Positions 34,780-43,165 of a stretch of 64,000 nucleotides of DNA are shown here, in pieces. The notes under the pieces are model-generated. The model saw nothing but the letters and a program-made list of their open reading frames with translations. It did no database searches and had not been told where the DNA came from. Within the stretch, counting starts at the first letter, position 1. Each line of letters opens with the position of its first letter. Source of the DNA: Cytobacillus oceanisediminis (lineage in GTDB: Bacteria > Bacillota > Bacilli > Bacillales > Cytobacillaceae); the NCBI RefSeq assembly GCF_007830235.1, contig NZ_VLKI01000012.1, positions 54,997 through 118,996 on the forward strand. The letters run 5' to 3'. The position numbers were made by a program, and so were the translations under genes.

Positions 34780-34811
34780 AAAGGGAAGACCGCATTGACA
34801 CTCTTCCCTTT
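34780..34811 (-). other. dctP-dctQ intercistronic hairpin
   Basis: AAAGGGAAGA and TCTTCCCTTT form a perfect 10-bp stem with a 12-nt loop in the gap between dctP and dctQ. The U tract is poor, which fits partial termination or protection of upstream mRNA, making binding protein exceed permease. Confidence 0.6.
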
Positions 34812-34828
34812 AACACATTCGTTTCAGA

Positions 34829-35857
34829 TTATTTAAGATCTTTAATTTTCTTCAGTAATTCTTCTGCACCCATGTCCTTAGCAGCTTTTTCTTGCAATGG
34901 TTCAGCCAGTTCAATAAATGGCGTACGATCAATTTCGTTTACTGAAGCACCTTCATCGATGGCTTTTTTCTTATACTCTTCTTCTTGAGCATAAACTGCT
35001 TCTCTTTCAGCTTGTACTGATGCTTCCGCTGCTTCTAAAATAATATCCTGCTGTTCTTTTGTATAAGAGTCGAACTTTTTGCCGTTTACTAATAAGAATC
35101 TTGTTGTAAAGTCGTGTCCTGTTTCAGTAATGTACTTTCCATTGTCTGTTTTATGATGATTTTGCTGGATAAAGTATGGATAGGAGTTTTCAGATGAATC
35201 TACAACATTTTGCTGCAATGCCTGGTATAATTCTCCCCATGCAATAGAAGTTGGGATTGCGCCTGTTTGTTTCCAATAGTCAGCGATTACACCTGAAGTT
35301 TGTGTTCTGAATGTCATGCCTTTTAAGTCTTCCATCTTTTCGATTGGCTTTTTGCCATAGTAATGTCTAACACCAGCAGACCAATAGCCAACTAATTTAA
35401 AGTCATTATTTGATTTTTCATTAACAAGCTTCGCCATTTCTTCTCCAACTTCTCCATCAACAACTTTTTCCCAATGCTCATAGCTGTCAAATAAATATGG
35501 CAGAGCTAATAAATCAATTTCCTTAATGCCTGTTTGAGTCATAAAACCTGGTGATACTAAAACAACATCTGCTGCACCTAACTTAAGCTTTTCAACTAAT
35601 TCTGATTCTTCTGTACCAATGGTTCCTGCATGTACTTCAACTTCGATATCGCCGTTTGACTTGCTTTCTGCGACTTCTTTAAACTTTAATAATCCTGTTT
35701 GATACGGATTATCAGGAGATGTTTGATTATGTGCCGCTACAATTTTTATCTTTTTGGAACCTGCTTCTCCGCCTGCCTCTTCTTTGCTGCTGCAGCCTGC
35801 TAAAACAGCTGATAAAGTTAAAAGTAAAACAAAAGAAATTGACAATAACTTTCTCAT
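34829..35857 (-). CDS. dctP: TRAP solute-binding lipoprotein DctP
   Basis: A 342-residue extracytoplasmic binding protein. A lipoprotein signal (RKLLSISFVLLLTLSAVLAG then C) anchors it to the membrane. The DctP fold is seen in VAAHNQTSPDNPYQTGLLKF and MKGMTFRTQ-like MEDLKGMTFRTQTSG, whose Arg usually clamps the ligand carboxylate, so the ligand should be an organic or sugar acid. ATG 35857 is chosen because AAGGGGG lies nine bases upstream. It is the first transporter gene of the operon. Confidence 0.92.
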   Translation of the reverse strand: MRKLLSISFVLLLTLSAVLAGCSSKEEAGGEAGSKKIKIVAAHNQTSPDNPYQTGLLKFKEVAESKSNGDIEVEVHAGTIGTEESELVEKLKLGAADVVLVSPGFMTQTGIKEIDLLALPYLFDSYEHWEKVVDGEVGEEMAKLVNEKSNNDFKLVGYWSAGVRHYYGKKPIEKMEDLKGMTFRTQTSGVIADYWKQTGAIPTSIAWGELYQALQQNVVDSSENSYPYFIQQNHHKTDNGKYITETGHDFTTRFLLVNGKKFDSYTKEQQDIILEAAEASVQAEREAVYAQEEEYKKKAIDEGASVNEIDRTPFIELAEPLQEKAAKDMGAEELLKKIKDLK

Positions 35858-35895
35858 TTTTAATTTCCCCCTTGTTTTTTCATTAGAATATTTCA

Positions 35896-36525
35896 TTATC
35901 TTTTAGCCTGTTCTGTATATTCAAGCGCTTTCTTTGTGAGCTTTAGGTAATCCTCATCGCTTTTTATGTTTTTAGGATTTACCAGGCTGCTTCCAACCCC
36001 AATCGCTAAAGCACCACCTCCAATATACTCTTTAATATTGTTTGCATTAATTCCGCCAGTCACCATCAGTGGGATATGCGGGAACGGACCATGAATATTC
36101 TTTATGTATCCTGGACCAAAGGCATTAGCAGGAAAGACTTTTATCATATCAGCACCATTCTCATAAGCTGTTAAAATTTCTGTAGGAGTTAAAGCTCCAG
36201 GGATGCTTGCTATTCCGTACCGCTTAGCCATTTTAATTGTTTCGGTATTAAGCGATGGAGAAACGATAAATTGGCTGCCTGCCATTATGGCTGATCTGGC
36301 TGTTTCAGGATCTAAAACAGTTCCTGCCCCTACAAGCACTTTTTCTCCAAGCTCCACTCTTACTTTTTCAATCATCGCCAGAAATCCAGGAGTTTCCGCT
36401 GTAACTTCCAATACTTTGACTCCGCCGTCATGAAGAGCATTTGCGATCGGCACTATATTATCTATTTTTGCTTCTCTTATGACAGCAACAATGATTTGCT
36501 CTTTAATAAAATCCACTGGTTTCAT
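35896..36525 (-). CDS. eda: KDPG/KHG aldolase
   Basis: A 209-residue class I aldolase splitting 2-keto-3-deoxy-6-phosphogluconate to pyruvate and glyceraldehyde-3-P. The catalytic Glu lies in KVLEVTAETPG and the Schiff-base Lys in MIKVFPANAFGPGYIKN; GAGTVLDPETA is also typical. ATG 36525 is used with GGGGCGGGTGA as ribosome site; GTG 36534 lies within it. Its substrate is supplied by kdgK two genes upstream. Confidence 0.93.
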   Translation of the reverse strand: MKPVDFIKEQIIVAVIREAKIDNIVPIANALHDGGVKVLEVTAETPGFLAMIEKVRVELGEKVLVGAGTVLDPETARSAIMAGSQFIVSPSLNTETIKMAKRYGIASIPGALTPTEILTAYENGADMIKVFPANAFGPGYIKNIHGPFPHIPLMVTGGINANNIKEYIGGGALAIGVGSSLVNPKNIKSDEDYLKLTKKALEYTEQAKR

Positions 36526-36550
36526 TTTTTTCACCCGCCCCTTACTGCTT

Positions 36551-37108
36551 CTATTCCAAATTGGTATGTCTTTTTGTCATTTCTTCATATGCTGAATCTT
36601 GGTTCTCTGTTTGCAGTGTTCCAATGATAACGGCATCGAGAACAAGGTGTACTGACTGGTCAAATTGATTGCCGAGCGGCTGGATAGTGCTTGGTTCTTC
36701 TGGTCTTCGGTACTTGGTTGCAGCTGGAATGACGAGAATCCCATCACAAATGGAAGCAATTTTGGATTCCCTATTCGTGGAAACCAGGAATACCTTTGCA
36801 CCAATCTCTTTTGATTTTGCAGCAAATTGCAAGATTGCTCCGGTTGAGCCGGATCCAGAGATAGCTACCAATAAATCATCTTTTTCTATACTAGGCGTTA
36901 CCGTCTCCCCAATCACATAAACAGGGAATCCTCCATGCATCAGCCGCATAGCGAATGCTTTTCCCATTAAGCCTGAACGTCCTTCTCCATAAACAAAAAT
37001 CCGTTTTGCTACCCGAAGGTGCCTGGATAGGTGAATGGCTTCTTCTTCACTAATACTTGACAGAACAGCTGAAATTTCATCAGCAACAGTTTTAATGATT
37101 GATTTCAT
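36551..37108 (-). CDS. hxlB: 6-phospho-3-hexuloisomerase (PHI)
   Basis: A 185-residue SIS-fold sugar-phosphate isomerase that converts hexulose-6-P to fructose-6-P in the ribulose monophosphate route. Family blocks are VYGEGRSGLMGKAFAMRLMH, VIGETVTPSIEKDDLLVAIS and GSGSTGA. The ATG overlaps the end of hxlA by four bases. The placement between hxlA and eda indicates coupled expression. Assignment is by family and partner gene. Confidence 0.87.
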   Translation of the reverse strand: MKSIIKTVADEISAVLSSISEEEAIHLSRHLRVAKRIFVYGEGRSGLMGKAFAMRLMHGGFPVYVIGETVTPSIEKDDLLVAISGSGSTGAILQFAAKSKEIGAKVFLVSTNRESKIASICDGILVIPAATKYRRPEEPSTIQPLGNQFDQSVHLVLDAVIIGTLQTENQDSAYEEMTKRHTNLE

Positions 37109-37728
37109 TTAGTTAACAGCCCTTTCATTGCGGCGGCAGAATCGCATGGGTTTACAGCTTTTGTGATAGCACTGCCAACTATGATTGTGCTAAGTCCCTT
37201 TTCAATTACGCTTGGCAGAGTTTCCAGGTTAATGCCTCCGGCTACAGCCACTTCAAGATTTGAGAGGCCTTGAGTTAAAGAGAAAAGATCCATCCCCAGT
37301 TCCCCTTCAGACTGCATATCCTTGCCATAATGCAAACTAACAAGTTCTACTCCAAGGTTTTGCAATTCTATAATCCTGCTGCGTTCCGAAACCCCCAGCA
37401 AGTCGATCATAATGCGCTTCCCATACTGCTCTGCTGTCTTAAGAGTATCAGCAATTGTTTTATCTGCAGAAAATGCCATCACCGTTGTAATGTCAGCTCC
37501 TGCCTCAAACGCTTGTGCAGCTTCATGCTTGCCTGCATCGCATGTTTTCATATCAGCAACGATCGTTTTGTGAGGATATGATTGCTTGATCTCATGTACA
37601 ATCGACATACCATATTCTTTAATCACACCAGTGCCAACTTCAATCCAATCCACAAACTTCTCTGTTTCTTTTAAAATCTTAAAACATTCTTCCCTCGTAA
37701 GGCGGTCAAGGGCTATTTGAAGATTCAT
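37105..37728 (-). CDS. hxlA: 3-hexulose-6-phosphate synthase-like (HPS)
   Basis: A 207-residue barrel of the OMP decarboxylase superfamily, HPS/KGPDC group. It begins NLQIALDRL as in HPS, with IEVGTGVIKEYG, VADMKTCDAGKHEAAQAFEA and VAVAGGINLETL. HPS condenses formaldehyde with ribulose-5-P, or works in reverse. Compared with B. subtilis HxlA the loops differ (VGTGVI for VGTPVI, HYGKDMQ for HTGYDLQ), so a related aldol or decarboxylation reaction cannot be excluded. The immediately coupled PHI gene supports the HPS reading. GGGTGAGAG precedes ATG 37728. Confidence 0.82.
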   Translation of the reverse strand: MNLQIALDRLTREECFKILKETEKFVDWIEVGTGVIKEYGMSIVHEIKQSYPHKTIVADMKTCDAGKHEAAQAFEAGADITTVMAFSADKTIADTLKTAEQYGKRIMIDLLGVSERSRIIELQNLGVELVSLHYGKDMQSEGELGMDLFSLTQGLSNLEVAVAGGINLETLPSVIEKGLSTIIVGSAITKAVNPCDSAAAMKGLLTK

Positions 37729-37737
37729 ACTCTCACC

Positions 37738-38691
37738 CTATCTTTCTACGAATTCTCTTTCTCCCAATTGAACGAGAACATCTTCCAGATACGGAAGGCC
37801 TTCGTTATCTCCTGAAACACTGACAACCATCGAACCTATGACATTTGCAAATTTCAACGTCTTCTCCAGCGGCCATTGGTTTAAAAGCCCGTAGATAAAT
37901 CCGGAATCAAACCCATCCCCAGCACCTACTGTATCCACAACTTTATTTGTTTTAACTGCCGGAGCCTCAATGTACTCGCCATCACGGTATCCGATAGAGC
38001 CTTTTTCTCCTTGCTTAATGGCGATATGGCTAATGCCGAAAGTTTTGCTTTTTTCTATGATCTCACTTGGATCGCTTGTACCCAGCAGCAGTTCAGCCTC
38101 TTCTTCTCCAGTTAAGAAAATATCAACAAATGGAAGAAACTCTCTTAACACTCTTCTCGCTTCTTCCTTGCTCCAAAGTTTCAGCCTGATATTTGGATCA
38201 AATGAAACAAGAACGCCATGCTTCTTAGCTAAAGAAATCGCATGTTTTATAAGATCAATGTTTTTCTCTTTATCTACTGCAGGAAATACCCCTGTTATAT
38301 GAAGAACTTTTGAATGTTTAATATAATCTTCATCAAGTGAATCAACTGTTAATGTCTCAGTTGGAGAGTTGGTTCTGTAATAAAAGGTTCTGACGCTCCC
38401 ATCGCCCATAATCTCTTTGAAATTTAGAGAAGTCGGATACCCGTCTACAAGTTCTAGCTGTGAGACGTCAATTCCCTCTCCCCGTACTGTATTAAAAATA
38501 TGTCTGCCAAATTCATCATTCCCAAGACGGCTAATCCAGCCTGTCTTTAAACCTAAACGGGAGCAGCCAATGGCAACATTCAATTCCGCCCCGCCGATTT
38601 TTCGTTCAAAGGTCGAAACAAATCTCATTGGACCTGTTGTAGAGGGATTGAAGGTAATCATGGCATCCCCGATTGTAATAACATCATTCAT
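37738..38691 (-). CDS. kdgK: 2-keto-3-deoxygluconate kinase
   Basis: A 317-residue PfkB-family kinase phosphorylating KDG to KDPG. It opens ITIGDAMITFNPSTTGPMRF, has the PfkB block GGAELNVAIGCSRLG, and the C-terminal catalytic signature DTVGAGDGFDSGF with the active Asp in GAGD. It lies nine bp upstream of hxlA and just after the LacI gene, behind AAAAGGATG. Together with eda it makes the two-step KDG to pyruvate plus glyceraldehyde-3-P path. Confidence 0.9.
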   Translation of the reverse strand: MNDVITIGDAMITFNPSTTGPMRFVSTFERKIGGAELNVAIGCSRLGLKTGWISRLGNDEFGRHIFNTVRGEGIDVSQLELVDGYPTSLNFKEIMGDGSVRTFYYRTNSPTETLTVDSLDEDYIKHSKVLHITGVFPAVDKEKNIDLIKHAISLAKKHGVLVSFDPNIRLKLWSKEEARRVLREFLPFVDIFLTGEEEAELLLGTSDPSEIIEKSKTFGISHIAIKQGEKGSIGYRDGEYIEAPAVKTNKVVDTVGAGDGFDSGFIYGLLNQWPLEKTLKFANVIGSMVVSVSGDNEGLPYLEDVLVQLGEREFVER

Positions 38692-38715
38692 GGCTTAACA
38701 TCCTTTTCGATTCTT

Positions 38716-39717
38716 TTAACATGATTCTCTTATAATAAGTTTTGGCTCAAACCGATAAACCAGTCTCTCCTCTGGTATTGCTCTTTTTTGTATTTTATTT
38801 AACAAGTGTTCAGCAGCTTTATTTCCTATCTCAAATGCCGGCTGTGCCACTATAGTCAGGCCTGGTTCGTAAAAACTCGCAAAAGAGACATCATCAATGC
38901 CAATAATAGCCAGATCTGCCGGTATGCTTAAATTTTTTTCCTTTACATATTTAAGGATCTCTATTAGAGTAAGATCATTTCCTGCAAGAATGGCTTCCGG
39001 GGGATTTTCGAGGGATAGCATTTCCCTTAGCCCATCTTTAATCTTGCTGACTTCCAGGCTCTTAATATACTCTTCCTTAATTGGTATGCCGTTTAACTGC
39101 AATGTTTTTTTATATCCGTTTAGGCGTTCCATCCTTGGTGTTACATTTCTGATTACATTGGTGATAACACCGATTTGCTTGTAACCTTTATTAATTAAAT
39201 GCTGTACGCCCAGGCCCGCCGCTTTTTCGTTATCAAGTAACATAGAGGGGATATTTACACCAGGAACTGTCCGGTCAACGAACACTATTGGGTATTTTTC
39301 CTTTAACATGTCATTATAAAGGTCTTTATTATCACCAGTTGGAAGCAGGATAATCCCGTCTACCTGTTTAGCACGAAGCATTTCAATATATTTCTTCTCT
39401 TTTATGGGATCATCATCAGCGTTACAGACAATAGTATGAAAATCAGATTCATGGCACATATCCTCAATTGCTCTAATTACCTGGGTCGAGAAAGAGTGGA
39501 GAATATTTGCCACAATCACACCAATAGTTGTTGTTGACTTTTGCTTTAAACTTCTTGCCAAAATATTTGGCCTGTAGCCCAGCTCTTTGATGGCTTCTTC
39601 TATTCGTTTCTTTGTTTCTTCCCCCATATAATCAAACCTTTTATTCAAATATTGGGAGACTGTACTTTTTGATACATTTGCATGCTGAGCAACATCAGCC
39701 ATAGTAACCGTTTTCAT
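38716..39717 (-). CDS. LacI-family regulator (KdgR-like)
   Basis: A 333-residue LacI/GalR repressor. The helix-turn-helix (TMADVAQHANVSKSTVSQYL) and hinge (RPNILARSLKQK) precede a periplasmic-binding-protein-like sensor domain. ATG 39717 is chosen for its GGAGAAAAG ribosome site; the longer frame from 39750 extends into the operators. As first gene of the operon it sits directly behind three tandem operators, so autoregulation together with the kdg genes is expected. By analogy with B. subtilis KdgR the inducer may be KDG or a derivative. Confidence 0.9.
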   Translation of the reverse strand: MKTVTMADVAQHANVSKSTVSQYLNKRFDYMGEETKKRIEEAIKELGYRPNILARSLKQKSTTTIGVIVANILHSFSTQVIRAIEDMCHESDFHTIVCNADDDPIKEKKYIEMLRAKQVDGIILLPTGDNKDLYNDMLKEKYPIVFVDRTVPGVNIPSMLLDNEKAAGLGVQHLINKGYKQIGVITNVIRNVTPRMERLNGYKKTLQLNGIPIKEEYIKSLEVSKIKDGLREMLSLENPPEAILAGNDLTLIEILKYVKEKNLSIPADLAIIGIDDVSFASFYEPGLTIVAQPAFEIGNKAAEHLLNKIQKRAIPEERLVYRFEPKLIIRESC

Positions 39718-39756
39718 AAACTTTTCTCCGAATCCATTCATTTTTTCCAATTCATC

Positions 39757-39794
39757 TAAACCGATTTACTAAACCGGTTTACTAAATCGATTTA
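39757..39794. promoter_or_regulatory. Three tandem LacI-type operators
   Basis: TAAACCGATTTA (39757-39768), TAAACCGGTTTA (39770-39781, perfect palindrome) and TAAATCGATTTA (39783-39794, perfect palindrome) follow each other with one base between, a 13-bp period. They lie just downstream of the -10 box, a repressing position. Confidence 0.85.
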
Positions 39795-39799
39795 TCGTA

Positions 39800-39828
39800 A
39801 TTATAAAAAAACTGAAAGCGCTTTACAA
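39800..39828 (-). promoter_or_regulatory. SigA promoter of kdg/TRAP operon with cre
   Basis: The minus strand reads TTGTAA, a 17-bp spacer and TATAAT. A cre site (GTAAAGCGCTTTCA, 39813-39826) covers the -35 and spacer, so CcpA binding should block initiation. Confidence 0.85.
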
Positions 39829-39900
39829 GACTTTTTTTAAAATAAACAAAATATTTTTTCAACACTAACTAAAAAAGACGTTCCATAGGAGAGTCAGCTT

Positions 39901-40071
39901 TTAGAAAAAACACAATACTAATAACCTAAATATAGTCATATTATTAAAATAGAAAAAGAGCAGTGCCCCTAATATTTGGAAAACACCTGCTCTTTTTGTT
40001 ATATTGCTTCCTGCATAAATCAGTTCTGGTGCCGTTTTTACTTTATGCGTCTTTTTTGGCTTAGGCTCCAT
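39901..40071 (-). CDS. Possible 56-aa membrane peptide
   Basis: ATG 40071 follows GGGAGGTATGC and opens a frame of 56 residues ending at TAA 39901. The first 28 residues are basic and hydrophilic (MEPKPKKTHKVKTAPELIYA), the rest hydrophobic with a probable membrane helix. A strong hairpin (AAAGAGCAG/CTGCTCTTT, about 39953-39996) with flanking U runs lies inside the frame, so the product may be shorter or the frame fortuitous. No family recognised. Confidence 0.35.
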   Translation of the reverse strand: MEPKPKKTHKVKTAPELIYAGSNITKRAGVFQILGALLFFYFNNMTIFRLLVLCFF

Positions 40072-40236
40072 GCATACCTCCCTATAGATTAATAGACTTT
40101 ACCTATTAAGTTTTATACTTTTTAAAAACTAGTATTAGGGAATAAATACTAGATTCTCATAGGCTATTCATTCTATTCATTGGGTAATTTGTGAAATATA
40201 GTAATTTAATAACAGCCAGAAAAATACATATAAAAA

Positions 40237-40269
40237 GAGGCAATCGCCCTGTAAAGGAATGATTGCCTT
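40237..40269 (-). terminator. Terminator of FAD-protein gene
   Basis: AAGGCAATC and GATTGCCTC pair 19 bp after the stop, with TTTTTATATG following on the minus strand. Confidence 0.8.
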
Positions 40270-40287
40270 CATTTCTATTAATATATA

Positions 40288-40848
40288 TTACTTCATCAAA
40301 TCGTGATCCACATAACGCTCACCGTTTAGTTCACTAATCACGTTAATCGCTACCTTTGCACCGTCGCCTGCTGTAATGATCGTATGGACACTAACTCCCG
40401 CTATTGTTCCAGCTGCCCAAATCCCGTTCATATTTGTTTTGCCGTTAGCATCTACATCTAAGACAGTTTTAATGCGAGGCTCTGTGCCTGGCTTTGTTTT
40501 CAGACCTACTTTTTCTGCTACATCTGTCAGAAGTCCAGTCGCAATAATAACATGCTTGGCAGAATACGTTTTATAGCCAGCTATAACCGTATAGCAGCCA
40601 TCTGCTTTCTCAATGTTCTCAACCGTAGCCTCTACGATTTCCGCGCCAAATTTTTCCGCCTGCTTTTTGCCCGTTTCAACTAGTTCCGGGCCTGTAACTT
40701 CTATAACTCCATAATGGTTCTCAATCCAGGCACGCTTTGTAATGCTTTTATCATTATCAAAAACAGCAACTTTCTTCCCGGCTTTTGCAGCAAATAGCGC
40801 GGCACTTGCACCAGCAGGACCAGCTCCGACAACTAAAATATCATACAC
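40288..40848 (-). CDS. Single-domain TrxR-like FAD oxidoreductase
   Basis: A 186-residue FAD protein. The Rossmann fingerprint YDILVVGAGPAGASAALFAA starts it, an ATG-type second FAD motif (HVIIATGLL) is central and the C-terminal NGIWAAGTIAGVSVHTIITA matches the thioredoxin reductase FAD domain. The NADPH-binding domain and the CxxC redox pair of true thioredoxin reductases are absent. It therefore cannot be a standard reductase and needs a partner electron donor. The start is ATG 40848 behind AAGGAGG. A truncated gene is unlikely since both FAD-binding ends join cleanly. Confidence 0.78.
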   Translation of the reverse strand: MYDILVVGAGPAGASAALFAAKAGKKVAVFDNDKSITKRAWIENHYGVIEVTGPELVETGKKQAEKFGAEIVEATVENIEKADGCYTVIAGYKTYSAKHVIIATGLLTDVAEKVGLKTKPGTEPRIKTVLDVDANGKTNMNGIWAAGTIAGVSVHTIITAGDGAKVAINVISELNGERYVDHDLMK

Positions 40849-40940
40849 CCTAACTTCCTCCTTTAAAACATTATTTCTTATAGTCTATCTAAACTAATAA
40901 TAAATGTAAAAAATGTTATCTGAGGAAAAATAACCCACAC

Positions 40941-41171
40941 CTAATCTTCGTCCTTAATATCACGGTCCTCTGGTATAGGCTCATTTAAGATTTCTTCAAC
41001 AAGCTCTTTATATTTCTCCATCTGCTTCAAATGGGAGTTAAACTGTTCCTTATAAACCAAATACTGCTCCCCGTCATGGATGGCGCGAATCTTTTTTTGC
41101 TGAATCAGGCTTTCTACGTATGCTTCCGGATAGGATAAATAATCTGCGGTTTCTTTAATGGTAAGGTACAT
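40941..41171 (-). CDS. Excisionase-like HTH protein
   Basis: A 76-residue protein with a MerR/excisionase winged-helix: LTIKETADYLSYPEAYVESL followed by IQQKKIRAIHDGEQYLVYKE. A helical acidic tail follows. ATG 41171 is used because AAAGGA is nine bases upstream; ATG 41180 touches that site. Such small proteins occur both as phage excisionases and as chromosomal regulators; no phage gene is near, so a host regulator is more likely. Confidence 0.75.
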   Translation of the reverse strand: MYLTIKETADYLSYPEAYVESLIQQKKIRAIHDGEQYLVYKEQFNSHLKQMEKYKELVEEILNEPIPEDRDIKDED

Positions 41172-41395
41172 GTTAATCATTCCTTTTTTATTTTCGGTCT
41201 ATTATTCTTATCTGCAAATTTACAGGCACTGGAAGACTCTTTCAAAATCATATAAAATAGTACCTGTATATACTATTTTTTGAATCCTAATATCCTTTCT
41301 ATTATACAGCTATAATGGAGGAATAAAAAAATACTTATTTGACTGAATACCATCCCTCCTTTCAGCCAAATAGAGAACAGGAGGAAGACAAGCTA

Positions 41396-43054
41396 ATGGA
41401 TAAAAAAAGGCTATTAGGTTTATTTATTTTCATCAGTCTTTTTTGGGTATTCGGAACTAACTACCTTTTAGATTTGCTTGAACCTTCTTCTCTTGCTTAT
41501 TACCTTAAAAGGGGTAAAGAATTTCTGTATATTTTGGTTACAGGATGGCTGCTCTATTATTTTATGAGCAAAAGAGAAGAGCTCAATGCTTCCAGGGAGG
41601 ATGAAAAACGTCTTTCCACTTTGATCAATTCCATGGTGGACTTTGTTAATTTCAAGGATGGGGAAGGTCGCTGGATTGAATCCAATGAATTCGGCCTAAA
41701 ATTATTTAACCTTGAAAATGTAGACTATAAAGGCAAGAAAGACTCGGAGCTTGCTGAACATACTGATTTTTATGCTGACGCACTTCGTTACTGTGAAACA
41801 TCAGATGAAGAGGCGTGGAAAAACGGGAAAATCACCCGCCTGGAAGAAGTCATCCCCTTGCCTGATGGGACAGAAAAGACCTTTGACACGATCAAGGTTC
41901 CACTTTTCCATTCAGACGGAAACCGCAAAGGACTCGTGATTATCGGACGTGATATCACGGAAAGAAAACGAGTGGAACAATTGCTCGAAGAAAGCCGGCA
42001 GCAGTACAAATCATTGTTTGAATACAATACAGAAATTGTTTATATGACCGATCTTGATGGAACCATCATGAAGGTGAACCCTCAATTTAAAGCAGTGACA
42101 GGCTATAGCCCTGAAGAAACGATCGGAAAGAATATTTATGATATTTCTCCTGATCGTTTTAAAGAGAAAGTCAAAGAAGATTTCACATCCATTCTTGAAC
42201 ATAAAAAGCCAAGAACCTGTGAATTTGAATTTAGGCATAAGAACGGCGGCCAAATAACGTTACAGTGCACTGCCCTGCCAATTATCGTCAACGGGCAAAT
42301 TGCAGGAATCATCGGCTATGGCAAGGATGTGACAATGCTTCGGCAAGCAGAGGAAAGATTGCGCCGAACTGAAAAGCTTTCCGTTGTAGGCGAGTTGTCT
42401 GCAAGTGTTGCCCATGAAATCAGAAATCCGCTGACCTCCTTAAAAGGTTTCGTGCAGCTGATGCAGCTTGAGGATGAAAAACATCAATTCTATTATCAAA
42501 TCATGCAGGAAGAGCTGGACCGGATTAACCATATTGTCGGCGAGCTGCTGCTGCTGGCTAAGCCGCAGGACATTTGTTTTACGAAAGCAGACATCCAGAC
42601 CATTCTGTTTAATGTTATTTCACTTCTAAAAACAGAAGCCAGCATGCATAATGTTGAAATTGAATTTCTTCTAAAATCCGATGTATTTATGATTGAATGC
42701 GAACCAAACCAGTTAAAACAGCTCTTTATTAATATTATTAAAAATGCCATTGAAGCTTCTAATGAAGGCGGCAAGGTGGTCATTACGCTCCTGTCTGCTG
42801 ATGAACAGGTGACCATCCTTGTGAAGGACGATGGCTGCGGCATGTCAGAAGAACGGCTAAACCGGATCGGCGAACCTTTCTACTCCTCCAAGGAAAAAGG
42901 AACCGGCCTCGGCCTTACTGTCAGCTTCAAAATCGTGCAATCCCATAACGGCTCCATCCATTTCAATAGCGAAAAAGGAAATGGAACCGAGGCAGTTATT
43001 AAGCTGCCTGTTAAAAAGCAAGCTCCCGTTGCGGAAGCAGAATTGACGATCTAA
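41396..43054 (+). CDS. PAS sensor histidine kinase (KinA/E-like)
   Basis: A 552-residue membrane sensor kinase. Two N-terminal helices (about 8-27 and 44-60) are followed by two PAS domains (about 75-195 and 205-320), a HisKA domain with phospho-accepting His in SVAHEIRNPLTSLKGF (near residue 339), and an ATPase domain with NAIEASNEGG, DDGCGM and GTGLGL. No response regulator gene is adjacent, as for the orphan phosphorelay kinases that feed Spo0F. ATG 41396 is chosen with GGAGGAA upstream rather than TTG 41339. The signal is unknown. Confidence 0.88.
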   Translation: MDKKRLLGLFIFISLFWVFGTNYLLDLLEPSSLAYYLKRGKEFLYILVTGWLLYYFMSKREELNASREDEKRLSTLINSMVDFVNFKDGEGRWIESNEFGLKLFNLENVDYKGKKDSELAEHTDFYADALRYCETSDEEAWKNGKITRLEEVIPLPDGTEKTFDTIKVPLFHSDGNRKGLVIIGRDITERKRVEQLLEESRQQYKSLFEYNTEIVYMTDLDGTIMKVNPQFKAVTGYSPEETIGKNIYDISPDRFKEKVKEDFTSILEHKKPRTCEFEFRHKNGGQITLQCTALPIIVNGQIAGIIGYGKDVTMLRQAEERLRRTEKLSVVGELSASVAHEIRNPLTSLKGFVQLMQLEDEKHQFYYQIMQEELDRINHIVGELLLLAKPQDICFTKADIQTILFNVISLLKTEASMHNVEIEFLLKSDVFMIECEPNQLKQLFINIIKNAIEASNEGGKVVITLLSADEQVTILVKDDGCGMSEERLNRIGEPFYSSKEKGTGLGLTVSFKIVQSHNGSIHFNSEKGNGTEAVIKLPVKKQAPVAEAELTI

Positions 43055-43059
43055 ACATG

Positions 43060-43104
43060 AAAAGAGCGATTTCAATCAAACGTTTGATTGAAAATCGCTC
43101 TTTT
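43060..43104 (+). terminator. Kinase terminator built on palindrome copy 2
   Basis: AAAAGAGCGATT and AATCGCTCTTTT enclose the palindrome TCAATCAAACGTTTGATTGA, making one continuous 22-bp stem with a single-base bulge and a T5 tail. The palindromic core is shared with 11225 and 52333. Confidence 0.85.
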
Positions 43105-43165
43105 TAATATCTATGAAGTTGAAATGTTGATGACGTTGGCTTTAACAATGCAAATCCAGGGTGTA

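Noticed and set aside
40941..41171. Prophage remnant suggested by an excisionase-like protein
   Set aside because: No integrase, attachment repeats or phage genes lie nearby.
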